Shown: positions 25,176-32,849 of the stretch, in pieces | Numbering within the stretch: position 1 is the first letter of the stretch | How the letters are laid out: each line of letters opens with the position of its first letter | Source: an uncultured Collinsella sp. | Lineage (GTDB): Bacteria > Actinomycetota > Coriobacteriia > Coriobacteriales > Coriobacteriaceae | Length of the DNA stretch: 34,404 bases | Direction: 5' to 3' | Assembly (NCBI GenBank): GCA_902478935.1 | Contig: CABSMV010000002.1 | Coordinates: forward strand, 1-34,404 | The notes under the pieces: generated by a model | What the model saw: only the letters and a program-made list of their open reading frames with translations | Told to the model about the DNA's origin: nothing | The model's database searches: none | Program-made: the position numbers and the translations under genes

Positions 25176-26243
25176 ATGGGCAGACAATACGACGAGGCGT
25201 TGATTGGCGCCATCTCCGGTCGCTCGTTTATAACCGAGAAGAGGGGGCTCGAGGTTCAAATTCGTCCGGTTCCTGATGATGAAAGAGAGCATGTGCTTGA
25301 CCCACGAATTCTCGAGGTATCTCGCAAGAAGATGCGGAATGTTAGCATGTCTCCGAGCTGGACGAGCCTTATTGGAATGCGCCATCGCCCGGATAAGCCG
25401 ACATACCGCCTACTCGATGGTGAGGTTCAGCGCGATGAGATCCTCATGGAGGCGGCCGATCGCTATATAGATTTATTCGTCTGGACGCCACCAAATCATA
25501 AGAAGGCAAGTCCAGCGCTTGTTTACCTGCATGGCGGCGCGTTTATGGCGGGGAATGTTCTGCAATTTGAACATCAGCTCGAGTTCATCGCCGAAAAGTC
25601 TGGTGCAGTGGTGGTTTATCCAGAATACCGCTTGGCGCCGGAGACGGCATTTCCCGGGCAGATCGAGGATTGCGTTCTTGCTCTTGATTATGTGTGCGAG
25701 CATGCCGGGGATCTCGGAATTAATCCTCATAAAATAATGGTCGCCGGCGACTCCGCAGGAGGAAGCCTTACTAATGCGTGTGTTCAGCTCAGGGGTGCTG
25801 GAGCTGTAGCCCATGCCTTCGAAATCTATCCTGAAGTCGACCTTGCGGGCGAACAGGGCGAGGGATATGAGGATTTTCCTGCGATAGCCGATCAAGAGGA
25901 CGTTGCGCGTTTTCGCATCGACCATCTTCGCGATTCGGACGGCCCGATGGTCGAACTTTGTGCACACGGAAAAATGTCTCCTCATGACCCGTTGATTTCT
26001 GCGCTAATGCTTGAGGACTGCACTGATTTCCCCCCGGTGACTATCGTGACATCCGAATACGATCCGCTTCGTATCCCCGATGAAAAATGGGCTACAAAAT
26101 TACGGTCTTCAGGAATCGATGTCGAGGTCATCGAATATGCCGGATGTGACCATGGTTTCTTCGATCATTTTGGCGTGTACCCGCAATCGGAAGACGTGTG
26201 TTTGTTGATGGCTGAGAAGCTTAAAGAAATGGCTGCACAATAA
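25176..26243 (+). CDS. Alpha/beta-hydrolase, HSL/family IV esterase type
   Basis: A 355-residue alpha/beta-hydrolase. The oxyanion motif HGGAF is near residue 119; nucleophile Ser193 lies in GDSAGGS; the acid is Asp296 (SEYDPLR) and the base His326 (GCDHGF). Order and spacing fit the hormone-sensitive-lipase-like (family IV) carboxylesterases. About 85 N-terminal residues form a cap. No signal peptide, so it is cytoplasmic. GAGAGGGG upstream supports the ATG. Its place beside a sugar PTS suggests it removes acyl groups from an imported sugar, but that is inference. Confidence 0.88.
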   Translation: MGRQYDEALIGAISGRSFITEKRGLEVQIRPVPDDEREHVLDPRILEVSRKKMRNVSMSPSWTSLIGMRHRPDKPTYRLLDGEVQRDEILMEAADRYIDLFVWTPPNHKKASPALVYLHGGAFMAGNVLQFEHQLEFIAEKSGAVVVYPEYRLAPETAFPGQIEDCVLALDYVCEHAGDLGINPHKIMVAGDSAGGSLTNACVQLRGAGAVAHAFEIYPEVDLAGEQGEGYEDFPAIADQEDVARFRIDHLRDSDGPMVELCAHGKMSPHDPLISALMLEDCTDFPPVTIVTSEYDPLRIPDEKWATKLRSSGIDVEVIEYAGCDHGFFDHFGVYPQSEDVCLLMAEKLKEMAAQ

Positions 26244-26318
26244 CGTCTCTCGGCGATAAGGGACTGAAGTCGCCTGTGTTTCTGCATTCGTGGTTCTCAG
26301 TCTGATTAAAAATGAGGC

Positions 26319-26359
26319 TTGCTCCTTGCCCGAGTGGGTGGGGAGCAGTTTGTTTTTTG
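26319..26359 (+). terminator. Hydrolase terminator
   Basis: An imperfect GC-rich hairpin (GCTCC-TTGCCC ... GGGTG-GGGAGC) is followed by TTTGTTTTTTG. The remaining ~215 bp up to the antitoxin start contain no gene that I can support, only the toxin-antitoxin promoter region. Confidence 0.65.
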
Positions 26360-26511
26360 TAGCGATGCGAGGCGAGTGCCGCGCACTTTAGATCGCCATT
26401 TTGCTTCGCTGTATACCACTTGACGTAATAAAAGAGGCAAGGGCGGTGCGAGGGCCAACAGTCATTCTAAGCTCGGATTCGTATTCTAAAAAGGTTGTTT
26501 CGGTTGCGCGG

Positions 26512-26563
26512 TACAATATAGCAAAAAAGAATGATAAAATGAATTCGAAAAAGAATTCATTTT
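26512..26563 (+). promoter_or_regulatory. Promoter and operator of the toxin-antitoxin pair
   Basis: AAAATGAATTC (26536-26546) and GAATTCATTTT (26553-26563) form a perfect 11-bp inverted repeat with spacer GAAAAA. A -10-like TACAAT lies at 26512-26517; the -35 is unclear. Antitoxins of this type bind a palindrome over their own promoter, with the toxin as co-repressor. The right arm ends just before AGGAGG (26565-26570). Confidence 0.6.
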
Positions 26564-26575
26564 TAGGAGGTATGT

Positions 26576-26896
26576 ATGCCTGCTTTGCAGATGCTCGACA
26601 ACCTTGTTCCAATTAGCGATTTCAGCCACGGTAAGGGCTCGGCTGCATTTTCGAAGGTTGGGGACGACAATCCTGTTGTGGTTCTCAAACACAACAAGCC
26701 AGTGTTTGTGATTGTTACACCCGATGAATATAGGGAAGCGAAGCAAGCGGAGGAGGACCTCACCTTGTTAACGTTGGCGCTTAAGAGAATGGCTGTGGCA
26801 AGTGACGATGCGCTTGTTTCCCTGTCTGATGTTATGGAAGAGCTGGGTGTGAGCCAGGACGAACTCGATCAGATGGATGAGGTCGAGTTTGAATGA
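26576..26896 (+). CDS. Phd/YefM-type antitoxin
   Basis: A 106-residue antitoxin. The N-terminal part (VPISDFSHGKGSAAFSKVGDDNPVVVLKHNKPVFVIVTPDEYREAK) matches the Phd/YefM DNA-binding fold; the C-terminal ~45 residues are acidic and would wrap the toxin. AGGAGG 5 nt upstream fixes the start. The stop overlaps the toxin start by 4 nt (ATGA at 26893-26896), which couples their translation. Confidence 0.88.
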   Translation: MPALQMLDNLVPISDFSHGKGSAAFSKVGDDNPVVVLKHNKPVFVIVTPDEYREAKQAEEDLTLLTLALKRMAVASDDALVSLSDVMEELGVSQDELDQMDEVEFE

Positions 26897-27243
26897 GTGG
26901 GTACGAAGTCGCTTTCTACCCGGATGCTCTCAAGGATATTAAGCGTCTGGACGGCTCCCAACGAAAGATCGTCCTTAAGGCTATAGAAAAAATCAGAACG
27001 AACCCATTGCCGCAGAACGAAGGTGGATTCGGCAAGCCTCTTGGAAACAAGGCAGGTACGGATTTGACTGGCTTTATGAAGATCAAGCTCAGGGGAAGTG
27101 GCATTCGAATCGTGTACCGCCTCATCAGAATTAAAGAAAAGATGGCCATCGTAGTGGTAGGCGCTCGCGAAGACATGGAAGTCTACCGAACTGCTCAGAG
27201 ACGAGAACTCGATTTCGAGAAATGGGCGGAAGAGAATATCTAG
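26893..27243 (+). CDS. RelE/ParE-family toxin
   Basis: A 116-residue basic protein with the RelE/ParE fold: YEVAFYPDALKDIKRLDGSQRKIVLKAIEKI, then a central KIKLRGSGIRIVYRLI beta section and IVVVGAREDMEVYRTAQRRE. RelE members cut mRNA on the ribosome, ParE members inhibit gyrase; the sequence alone does not decide. The 4-nt overlap with the antitoxin and the lone operator indicate a complete two-gene module. Confidence 0.87.
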   Translation: MSGYEVAFYPDALKDIKRLDGSQRKIVLKAIEKIRTNPLPQNEGGFGKPLGNKAGTDLTGFMKIKLRGSGIRIVYRLIRIKEKMAIVVVGAREDMEVYRTAQRRELDFEKWAEENI

Positions 27244-27278
27244 CTTTAACGATGAACGACGAGTGAGCGTTGGTGGGG

Positions 27279-27308
27279 CCCTGACGAATTAGATTCGTCA
27301 GGGTTTTT
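27279..27308 (+). terminator. Toxin-antitoxin terminator
   Basis: A perfect 11-bp stem (27279-27289 with 27293-27303), a 3-nt loop and TTTTT. Confidence 0.93.
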
Positions 27309-27396
27309 CGCTGAACCAATTGCCTTCAGCCTCCGTTGACCTTTCCTTCCAATTCATCAGCCAACGTACGTCATGGCAATTCCCGGTAGGTCGCAG

Positions 27397-27484
27397 GGCG
27401 CTTCGCAGGCGGGCCAGGCTTTATCTGAACGACTTTGCGAAGCAACCGGAGTGAAGATAAAGCCTGGCCCACCCGCGAAGCGCC
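27397..27484 (-). repeat. Structured element C upstream of purE
   Basis: A 30-bp stem (27397-27426 with 27455-27484). Plus-strand pairing has two A/C mismatches (27407-27474 and 27410-27471) which become G-U pairs on the minus strand, giving a complete stem there. The minus-strand loop contains CTTCACTCCGGTTGC and GCAAAGTCGTTCAG, nearly the same as element B. Apical pairing TTGC/GCAA and ACT/AGT also corresponds. It lies between the toxin-antitoxin terminator and the purE promoter; otherwise 27309-27510 holds no gene. Confidence 0.75.
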
Positions 27485-27510
27485 ACAAAGACCGCAGGGA
27501 CGGGAGCAGC

Positions 27511-27516
27511 TATACT
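27511..27516 (+). promoter_or_regulatory. Candidate -10 box of purE
   Basis: TATACT at 27511-27516 would start transcription near 27523, giving a leader of about 57 nt. The -35 region (AAGACC near 27488) is a weak match and overlaps the edge of element C. Confidence 0.45.
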
Positions 27517-27579
27517 ACTCTCAGTAGTTAAGGGTCGCGGATCCGCCGCGTCACCGCTCTCAACAGGAGGTCTTTGTTT

Positions 27580-28044
27580 ATGGCAGATCAAAAGCCGGTT
27601 GTCGGGATCATCATGGGCTCCAAGTCCGATCTAGGCGTTATGGAAGGTTGCACCGCCGAGCTCGAGGCGCTGGGTGTGCCCTATGAGCTTGTCATTGCGA
27701 GCGCACACCGCACACCGGCGAAGGTCCACGAGTGGGCTTCGACTGCCGCCGATCGCGGTATCAAAGTGATTATCGCCGCCGCCGGCAAGGCCGCTCACCT
27801 GGGTGGTGTCGTGGCTGCCTTTACGCCGCTGCCGGTCATCGGCGTGCCTATGAAGACGAGTGACCTGGGCGGTATGGATTCGCTGCTGTCGATGGTGCAG
27901 ATGCCTTCGGGCGTGCCCGTGGCCTGCGTTGCCATCAACGGCGCCAAGAACGCCGCCATCTACGCCACGCAGATTCTAGGCGCTTGCGACCCCGAGTACC
28001 GCAAGGTTATCGAGAAGATGAAGCAGGAGATGGCCGACGCCTAG
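27580..28044 (+). CDS. purE: N5-carboxyaminoimidazole ribonucleotide mutase
   Basis: A 154-residue class I PurE. Catalytic and binding motifs are GSKSD at residues 13-17, SAHRTP near 42-47 and the glycine-rich AAAGKAAHLGGVVAAFTPLPVIGVP. It converts N5-CAIR to CAIR. AGGAGG 9 nt upstream fixes ATG 27580. No purK follows, so the partner PurK is elsewhere. The sortase gene starts 35 bp downstream. Confidence 0.96.
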   Translation: MADQKPVVGIIMGSKSDLGVMEGCTAELEALGVPYELVIASAHRTPAKVHEWASTAADRGIKVIIAAAGKAAHLGGVVAAFTPLPVIGVPMKTSDLGGMDSLLSMVQMPSGVPVACVAINGAKNAAIYATQILGACDPEYRKVIEKMKQEMADA

Positions 28045-28079
28045 GCGTTCTGCCGTTTCACCGCAGTATAAGGAGAGCC

Positions 28080-29078
28080 ATGTCCGACTATCAGGGAAAA
28101 CGATTCAAGGCTTCTCAGATCCCCGATCCGTCGAAGCTGAGTGCTGCCCATGGGGCACAGCAGGGTCGGTCATCCTCTCCTCAGCAGCCGCGCGCGCCGC
28201 GCCCCGTGACGCCGGCGACGCATCGTCGACAGGACGCGCCAGCCGCATATCGACCTTCATCTTATAGCAACGCTAGGAAGCCGCCCCGGTCTTCATCGCA
28301 TGCCGCGCCGTCGGATTACACCGAGCCGCCGCGCAAAAAGCGCCGCTCCATTATTCCCATTCTGCTCATCATCATCGGCATCGGCCTGATTGTTGCCGCC
28401 GCCGCCATCTTTATCAATGCACAGATTGGCTACAAGCAGGCGAGCGAGTCGTATCAGAAAATCGAGAAGCAATATGTAAGCGATAAGGACGCCAGCGGCG
28501 TGCCGATTATCGACTTTGATGCACTTGCTCAGACAAACCCCGAGATTGTGGGTTGGATTTATGTGCCGGGAACCAACATCAACTATCCCGTGGTGCAGAC
28601 CAACAACAACTCCAAATACCTCAACACGCTGTTCGACGGTACGGCCAATGCATCTGGGGCCATTTTCTTGGATAGCGACGACACCGCGCCGGGCATGGTG
28701 GATCAGCAGACCACGATCTACGGCCACCATATGAACGACGGGTCGATGTTCAACGTGATTTCGGACACCACCGACCAAGCGACGTTCGATAGCATCGAGT
28801 ACGTGTATTACATCACGCGCGATGCAACGTATAAGCTGCGTCCGCTGGCGACCAAGGTCGTTGAGGATACGTACTCCAAGGCGCGCACGCCCAATTTTGA
28901 GGGCGACGACGGGCTCAAGAACTACCTGTCCGAGATGCTCGACGGTGCCTCTGCCGTGGCGAGCGATGCCACCGATCGTGCCGTTTCGGCAACCAAGGTC
29001 GTAGCGCTTGTGACCTGTCGTTCGTTATCGCTGAGCAACACGCGTGCCGTCATGGTGCTCACGCCGGTCGAGGAATAA
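28080..29078 (+). CDS. Class B sortase
   Basis: A 332-residue membrane-anchored sortase. Residues 1-90 are cytoplasmic, rich in Pro, Ser, Gln and Arg, and likely disordered. A membrane helix lies at 91-112 (IIPILLIIIGIGLIVAAAAIF). The catalytic domain has WIYVPGTNINYPVVQ, the His in IYGHHM near 216, the catalytic Cys near 312 (LVTCR) and the Arg in NTRAVM near 322. Class B sortases attach proteins to the cell wall or to pili. The long N-terminal tail is unusual. No LPXTG/NPXTN-type substrate is encoded nearby. Confidence 0.9.
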   Translation: MSDYQGKRFKASQIPDPSKLSAAHGAQQGRSSSPQQPRAPRPVTPATHRRQDAPAAYRPSSYSNARKPPRSSSHAAPSDYTEPPRKKRRSIIPILLIIIGIGLIVAAAAIFINAQIGYKQASESYQKIEKQYVSDKDASGVPIIDFDALAQTNPEIVGWIYVPGTNINYPVVQTNNNSKYLNTLFDGTANASGAIFLDSDDTAPGMVDQQTTIYGHHMNDGSMFNVISDTTDQATFDSIEYVYYITRDATYKLRPLATKVVEDTYSKARTPNFEGDDGLKNYLSEMLDGASAVASDATDRAVSATKVVALVTCRSLSLSNTRAVMVLTPVEE

Positions 29079-29142
29079 GTTGTTCGAGAGTAGCTAAAAA
29101 AGCCCCGTTCCAAATTGGCTACTCGATGACGGTAAGGGAGAA

Positions 29143-29562
29143 ATGATGCTAGAGAATGGCAAAACGATGCCTTCGGTTGATGCTTGGCTGCGCGAGGCCA
29201 AGGCCGATGCTTCGGCGGCAGGCTGTGGGATGTATCTGACGCATAACGGTGTGGTGCGCGCGACGCCCAAGGCCGAGGCGCGCGGTGTCGAGACCGATGG
29301 CGTGGCGCCGGGCCACAAGGTGGGCGGCATGGTGTTCGGCTTCGATGCTCAGAAGGTGCAGGCTGCTATCGAGGCCACGAGCGCGATGCCGGGTATCGGC
29401 TATGTGCGCGTGTGGCTGGCAAGCGGCGAACTCGCCGTGGGTGACGACATCATGCTCGTGCTCATCGGCGGGGACATTCGCCCGCACGTGGTCGATGCGC
29501 TGCAGGCGCTCGTTGGCACCATCAAGAACGAATGTGTGAGTGAGGTCGAGCGCGAGGCGTAG
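29143..29562 (+). CDS. MoaE-like protein
   Basis: A 139-residue protein whose second half resembles molybdopterin synthase large subunit MoaE: VRVWLASGELAVGDDIMLVLIGGDIRPHVVDALQALVGTIKNECVSEVE follows the MoaE pattern of beta strand, helix with AL..L...IK, and C-terminal acidic end (only the pattern is cited as evidence). MoaE transfers sulfur to precursor Z. No moaD, moaA or moaC is nearby, and the usual HR and PIWKKE stretches are not obvious, so it may be a derived paralog. AAGGGA supports ATG 29143. Confidence 0.55.
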   Translation: MMLENGKTMPSVDAWLREAKADASAAGCGMYLTHNGVVRATPKAEARGVETDGVAPGHKVGGMVFGFDAQKVQAAIEATSAMPGIGYVRVWLASGELAVGDDIMLVLIGGDIRPHVVDALQALVGTIKNECVSEVEREA

Positions 29563-29592
29563 AGGCTTGCGTCGATAGAAGACTCGTTTATA

Positions 29593-29632
29593 AAAATGCC
29601 CGCCGGTACGTGTGATACCGGCGGGCATTTTG
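29593..29632. terminator. Shared terminator between convergent genes
   Basis: A perfect 16-bp stem (29593-29608 with 29616-29631), loop CGTGTGA, with A-run left and T-run right. It serves the MoaE-like gene (plus) and the CmpB-family gene (minus). Confidence 0.92.
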
Positions 29633-29652
29633 CGTTTTGGACGCGGTTGGCG

Positions 29653-30882
29653 CTACACGCGCGTCGCATCCTTGGGGCTCATGGTCATGCTCTGGAAGCG
29701 ATTCTCCATAAAGTCATTATCGAAGTACTTGCCGTAGAACTGCGCAACGGGAATATCCGGTTCCGTGCCGTTGACGCGCTGATACCAATAATCGAGCGAC
29801 TGCAGCGTCATAACGCCATCGACCAGCATAATGATGGTGAAGATGACAGTAGCCGAGTAGCGACTCTTCCACGGAATCATGTTGATGAGCTTGAGCAGCC
29901 TCGGCAGCAGCAGCTTGATCCAGATGAGTCCGCCCAGGCCCCACAGGCAGGCAAAGCCCGTGCAGGTACGTCCGCCGGTAAGGACGGCGAGCGGATCGGG
30001 CATGCCAAAGAGCTTCATATGCGAGTAGCTCCACGAGACTACGCCAAACGAGGTCTGCATAAACCAGCCCACGAACACTTCAAAGCTTGCGCCGAGCACA
30101 GCGCTTACCAGGAAAATGATGATGGGGTTCTTTTTGTAGAAGCGGTTGAGCACCATGGTCATGAGCACGGCGCCAAATCCGTAGATGGGGCTAAAGGGGC
30201 CAAATAGCATACCGGCACGGTCCTGATAGACGCCGGGATCGACGACGACCATATGCCAGACTTCCTCGAGAATGAGACCTAACACGCTGCAGACGAAGAA
30301 TACCCAGAACAGGTTGAAGTAGTTGAGCTTGATGTAGCCCTCGCCGGTTTCGTCGCGGCCGAGCATCCCCTCGGCGGCGGCATCGCGGTCGAGCATCTCT
30401 TGCAGACGGCGCTGCAGTTCGCGCTCCTGGCGTAGCGTGGGGTCGACGGTGGCCGACAGCGCAATGAGGATGACAAGCTGGACGGCGGGGCGCAGCAGGA
30501 AGGGTCCGATGCCCTGGAGCATCACGTCAACTAAAAGCTCCACGACGGTAAATGCGATGAGGACGTAAGACAGGCGGGCGGCATTGCGCCGCTGGTCCTT
30601 GATGAGGTCCAGGCCAAAGACGATCAAGATGATCGCGCTTGCCGCCGAGAGCATAATGCCGGCGACGATAAGGCCAACCGCGACCAGGGTGTTATCACCG
30701 AGCTTAGCGGCGACGTTGCCGTTAATGAGTGCGGTGATGACCTGCCACATAAAGACGGCGACTGACGGGAGCGTGCCCACGCCAGATAGGGTGCACAGGA
30801 CTGCGTAGACCTTGATGATAAGGGGGACCTTCTTGGCCTCCGTGGTGCTGGGGACACTGGGGTCGAGTTGATTTCGATCCAT
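29653..30882 (-). CDS. CmpB-family (type IV ABC-like) membrane protein
   Basis: A 409-residue polytopic membrane protein. N-terminal helices at about 20-150 are separated by a charged loop (RQERELQRRLQEMLDRDAAAEG) from a second helical domain. That domain carries FGPFSPIYGFGAVL, the hallmark of the putative ABC-transporter type IV (CmpB, PF06541) family, and SFEVFVGWFMQTSFG. No ATPase or lipoprotein gene is adjacent, so transport activity is uncertain. AAAGGT 5 nt upstream supports the start. The gene runs against its neighbours. Confidence 0.78.
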   Translation of the reverse strand: MDRNQLDPSVPSTTEAKKVPLIIKVYAVLCTLSGVGTLPSVAVFMWQVITALINGNVAAKLGDNTLVAVGLIVAGIMLSAASAIILIVFGLDLIKDQRRNAARLSYVLIAFTVVELLVDVMLQGIGPFLLRPAVQLVILIALSATVDPTLRQERELQRRLQEMLDRDAAAEGMLGRDETGEGYIKLNYFNLFWVFFVCSVLGLILEEVWHMVVVDPGVYQDRAGMLFGPFSPIYGFGAVLMTMVLNRFYKKNPIIIFLVSAVLGASFEVFVGWFMQTSFGVVSWSYSHMKLFGMPDPLAVLTGGRTCTGFACLWGLGGLIWIKLLLPRLLKLINMIPWKSRYSATVIFTIIMLVDGVMTLQSLDYWYQRVNGTEPDIPVAQFYGKYFDNDFMENRFQSMTMSPKDATRV

Positions 30883-30898
30883 ACGCTACCTTTCTCGT

Positions 30899-30916
30899 CT
30901 TGTAGTAGCCTACAAG
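30899..30916 (-). promoter_or_regulatory. Inverted repeat upstream of the CmpB-family gene
   Basis: CTTGTAG (30899-30905) and CTACAAG (30910-30916) flank TAGC. Lying 17-34 bp before the start codon, it could be an operator. The rest of 30917-31130 shows no gene and no clear promoter for this gene. Confidence 0.4.
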
Positions 30917-31131
30917 GATACGCCGACGACCAGCTAAAAGACAGGACGAACGTCCCAATTGCAACAATGTAGCCCCTAGCGCGGGCGAGACACGGCGCAC
31001 GGGAAGTCTTCGAGGCCGTTGCCCCTGAGAGTGGACTACCCAATAAAATGTTTGGTCGCAAAACGGATAATAAGCTCGGTGGGCTTTTAAAAAGCGCTGC
31101 TCATGCGCTGGGGAGCGCGTCGCGCCGTGCG

Positions 31132-31137
31132 TATAAT
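31132..31137 (+). promoter_or_regulatory. -10 box of purF
   Basis: A consensus TATAAT at 31132-31137 puts the start near 31144, about 35 nt before purF. No good -35 box is seen 16-18 bp upstream, so an activator or a very GC-tolerant sigma contact is implied. Confidence 0.55.
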
Positions 31138-31178
31138 AAGGCGGGTAACGCCAAAATACGAGGCTCTGAGGGGATGCC

Positions 31179-32849
31179 ATGTCTCAAGAAACCATCCGCG
31201 CGGCCGAGCGCGCCGCGGGACAGGTGAACGCCATGTCGACGTATGATCCGGACTCCGACCAGCTGCATGAGGAATGCGGCGTTTTTGGTGTCTGGGCGCC
31301 CGATCGCGACGTGGCTCGACTGACGTACTTTGGCCTGCGTGCACTGCAGCACCGTGGCCAAGAATCGGCGGGAATCGCCGTTGGTGACGGCGGTACGGTT
31401 ATGGTCCGCAAGGATCTGGGCCTGCTCGACCGCGTGTTCTCCAATGCCGACTTGTCGACGCTCTCCGGTCAGCTGGCCGTGGGTCATGTGCGCTACGGCA
31501 CCGCCGGCGCCAAGAGCTGGGAAGCCTCTCAGCCGCACCTCTCTACCATCAATAGCGTCATTATCGCGCTCGCGCACAACGGCACCCTCGTCAACACCGA
31601 CGAGCTGCGTCGCCAGCTGATCGAGCTGGGCGTACCGTTCCTCTCCAACTCGGATTCCGAGGTCGCGACCAAACTCATCGGCTACTTTACTCAGCGTACA
31701 GGCCATCTGCGCGAGGGCATTCGCAAGACCATGGAGCTCGTGCGCGGCGGCTACGCCATGACGCTCATCAACGAGCAGGCGCTCTACGCATTCCGCGATC
31801 CGCATGGCATTCGCCCGCTGGTGCTGGGCAAGCTCGTGGACGAGGGCCTGGACCAGGCCGATGCCGCTTCCGTTTCGCAACTGCCGTCGCAAGACGACGC
31901 CGCGACGGTCGACGCTGCCACCCATGTCACGCGTGCCGGCGGCTGGGTCGTTGCCTCCGAGACTTGTGCGCTCGACATTGTGGGCGCCGAGTACGTCCGC
32001 GACGTCCGTCCCGGTGAGATTTTGCGCATCAGCGCCGAGGGCCTTGTGTCCGAGCAGGGCGTGCCTGCCGCCGAAGAGCCTGCTAACTGCATCTTTGAGC
32101 AGGTCTACTTCGCTCGCCCCGACTCCATCATGAACGGCAAGAGCGTCTACGCCTGCCGTTATGACATGGGTCGTCAGCTGGCACATGAGGAGCCCGTCGA
32201 GGCCGACCTGGTCATCGGCGTGCCCGACTCCGGCCTGCCGCCCGCGGAGGGGTATTCGCACGAGAGCGGTATTCCCTTTGGCGAGGGCCTCATCAAGAAT
32301 CGCTATGTGGGCCGTACGTTTATCGAGCCTACGCAGGAGCTGCGTGCCATGGGCGTGCGTATGAAGCTCAACCCACTGCGCGACAACATCGAGGGCAAGC
32401 GCCTGGTCGTCATTGACGACTCCATCGTCCGCGGCACCACCATGGTGCAGCTCGTCAAGATGCTGCGCAACGCCGGCGCCAAGGAGATTCACATCCGCAT
32501 CAACTCGCCCGAGGTCATCTGGCCGTGCTTCTACGGCATTGATACCGACGTGCAGTCGCAGCTTATCAGCGCCAACAAGACGGTCGACGAGATTTGCGAG
32601 TATATCGGCGCCGATTCGCTGGCCTTCCTTTCGGTCGAGGGCCTGCTGAAGGTCATGCCCAAGGGCGGTTACTGCGATGCGTGCTTTACCGGACGCTACC
32701 CCGTGGCGATTCCCGAGAGCTTTGGCCGCGACAAGTTTATGGAGGGCTTTAAGCCCCGCAACCTGGATAAGCCGCTGCACTTTGACGACGACGCCGTGGT
32801 CGAGAAATACGACGACCGCAGCTGGGAAGAGAAGCACGGCGAGGCCTAA
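31179..32849 (+). CDS. purF: Amidophosphoribosyltransferase, Fe-S type
   Basis: A 556-residue enzyme with a 32-residue propeptide before catalytic Cys33 (EECGVFGVWA), which is exposed by processing. The glutaminase domain has LRALQHRGQESAGIA and AHNGTL; the PRPP domain has VVIDDSIVRGTTM. Cysteines in ANCIFE, WPCFYG and GYCDACF correspond to the four ligands of the [4Fe-4S] cluster in the Bacillus enzyme. It makes phosphoribosylamine from PRPP and glutamine, committing flux to purines. GAGGGG precedes ATG 31179; ATG 31233 is a possible alternative. Confidence 0.97.
   Translation: MSQETIRAAERAAGQVNAMSTYDPDSDQLHEECGVFGVWAPDRDVARLTYFGLRALQHRGQESAGIAVGDGGTVMVRKDLGLLDRVFSNADLSTLSGQLAVGHVRYGTAGAKSWEASQPHLSTINSVIIALAHNGTLVNTDELRRQLIELGVPFLSNSDSEVATKLIGYFTQRTGHLREGIRKTMELVRGGYAMTLINEQALYAFRDPHGIRPLVLGKLVDEGLDQADAASVSQLPSQDDAATVDAATHVTRAGGWVVASETCALDIVGAEYVRDVRPGEILRISAEGLVSEQGVPAAEEPANCIFEQVYFARPDSIMNGKSVYACRYDMGRQLAHEEPVEADLVIGVPDSGLPPAEGYSHESGIPFGEGLIKNRYVGRTFIEPTQELRAMGVRMKLNPLRDNIEGKRLVVIDDSIVRGTTMVQLVKMLRNAGAKEIHIRINSPEVIWPCFYGIDTDVQSQLISANKTVDEICEYIGADSLAFLSVEGLLKVMPKGGYCDACFTGRYPVAIPESFGRDKFMEGFKPRNLDKPLHFDDDAVVEKYDDRSWEEKHGEA

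Noticed and set aside
26388..26763. Several 66-86-codon frames around the toxin-antitoxin promoter
   Set aside because: No ribosome-binding sites, no domains, and they overlap the antitoxin gene or its operator.
27397..27484. Element C as a purine riboswitch for purE
   Set aside because: It lies upstream of the likely purE -10 box, and its better-paired strand is antisense to purE.
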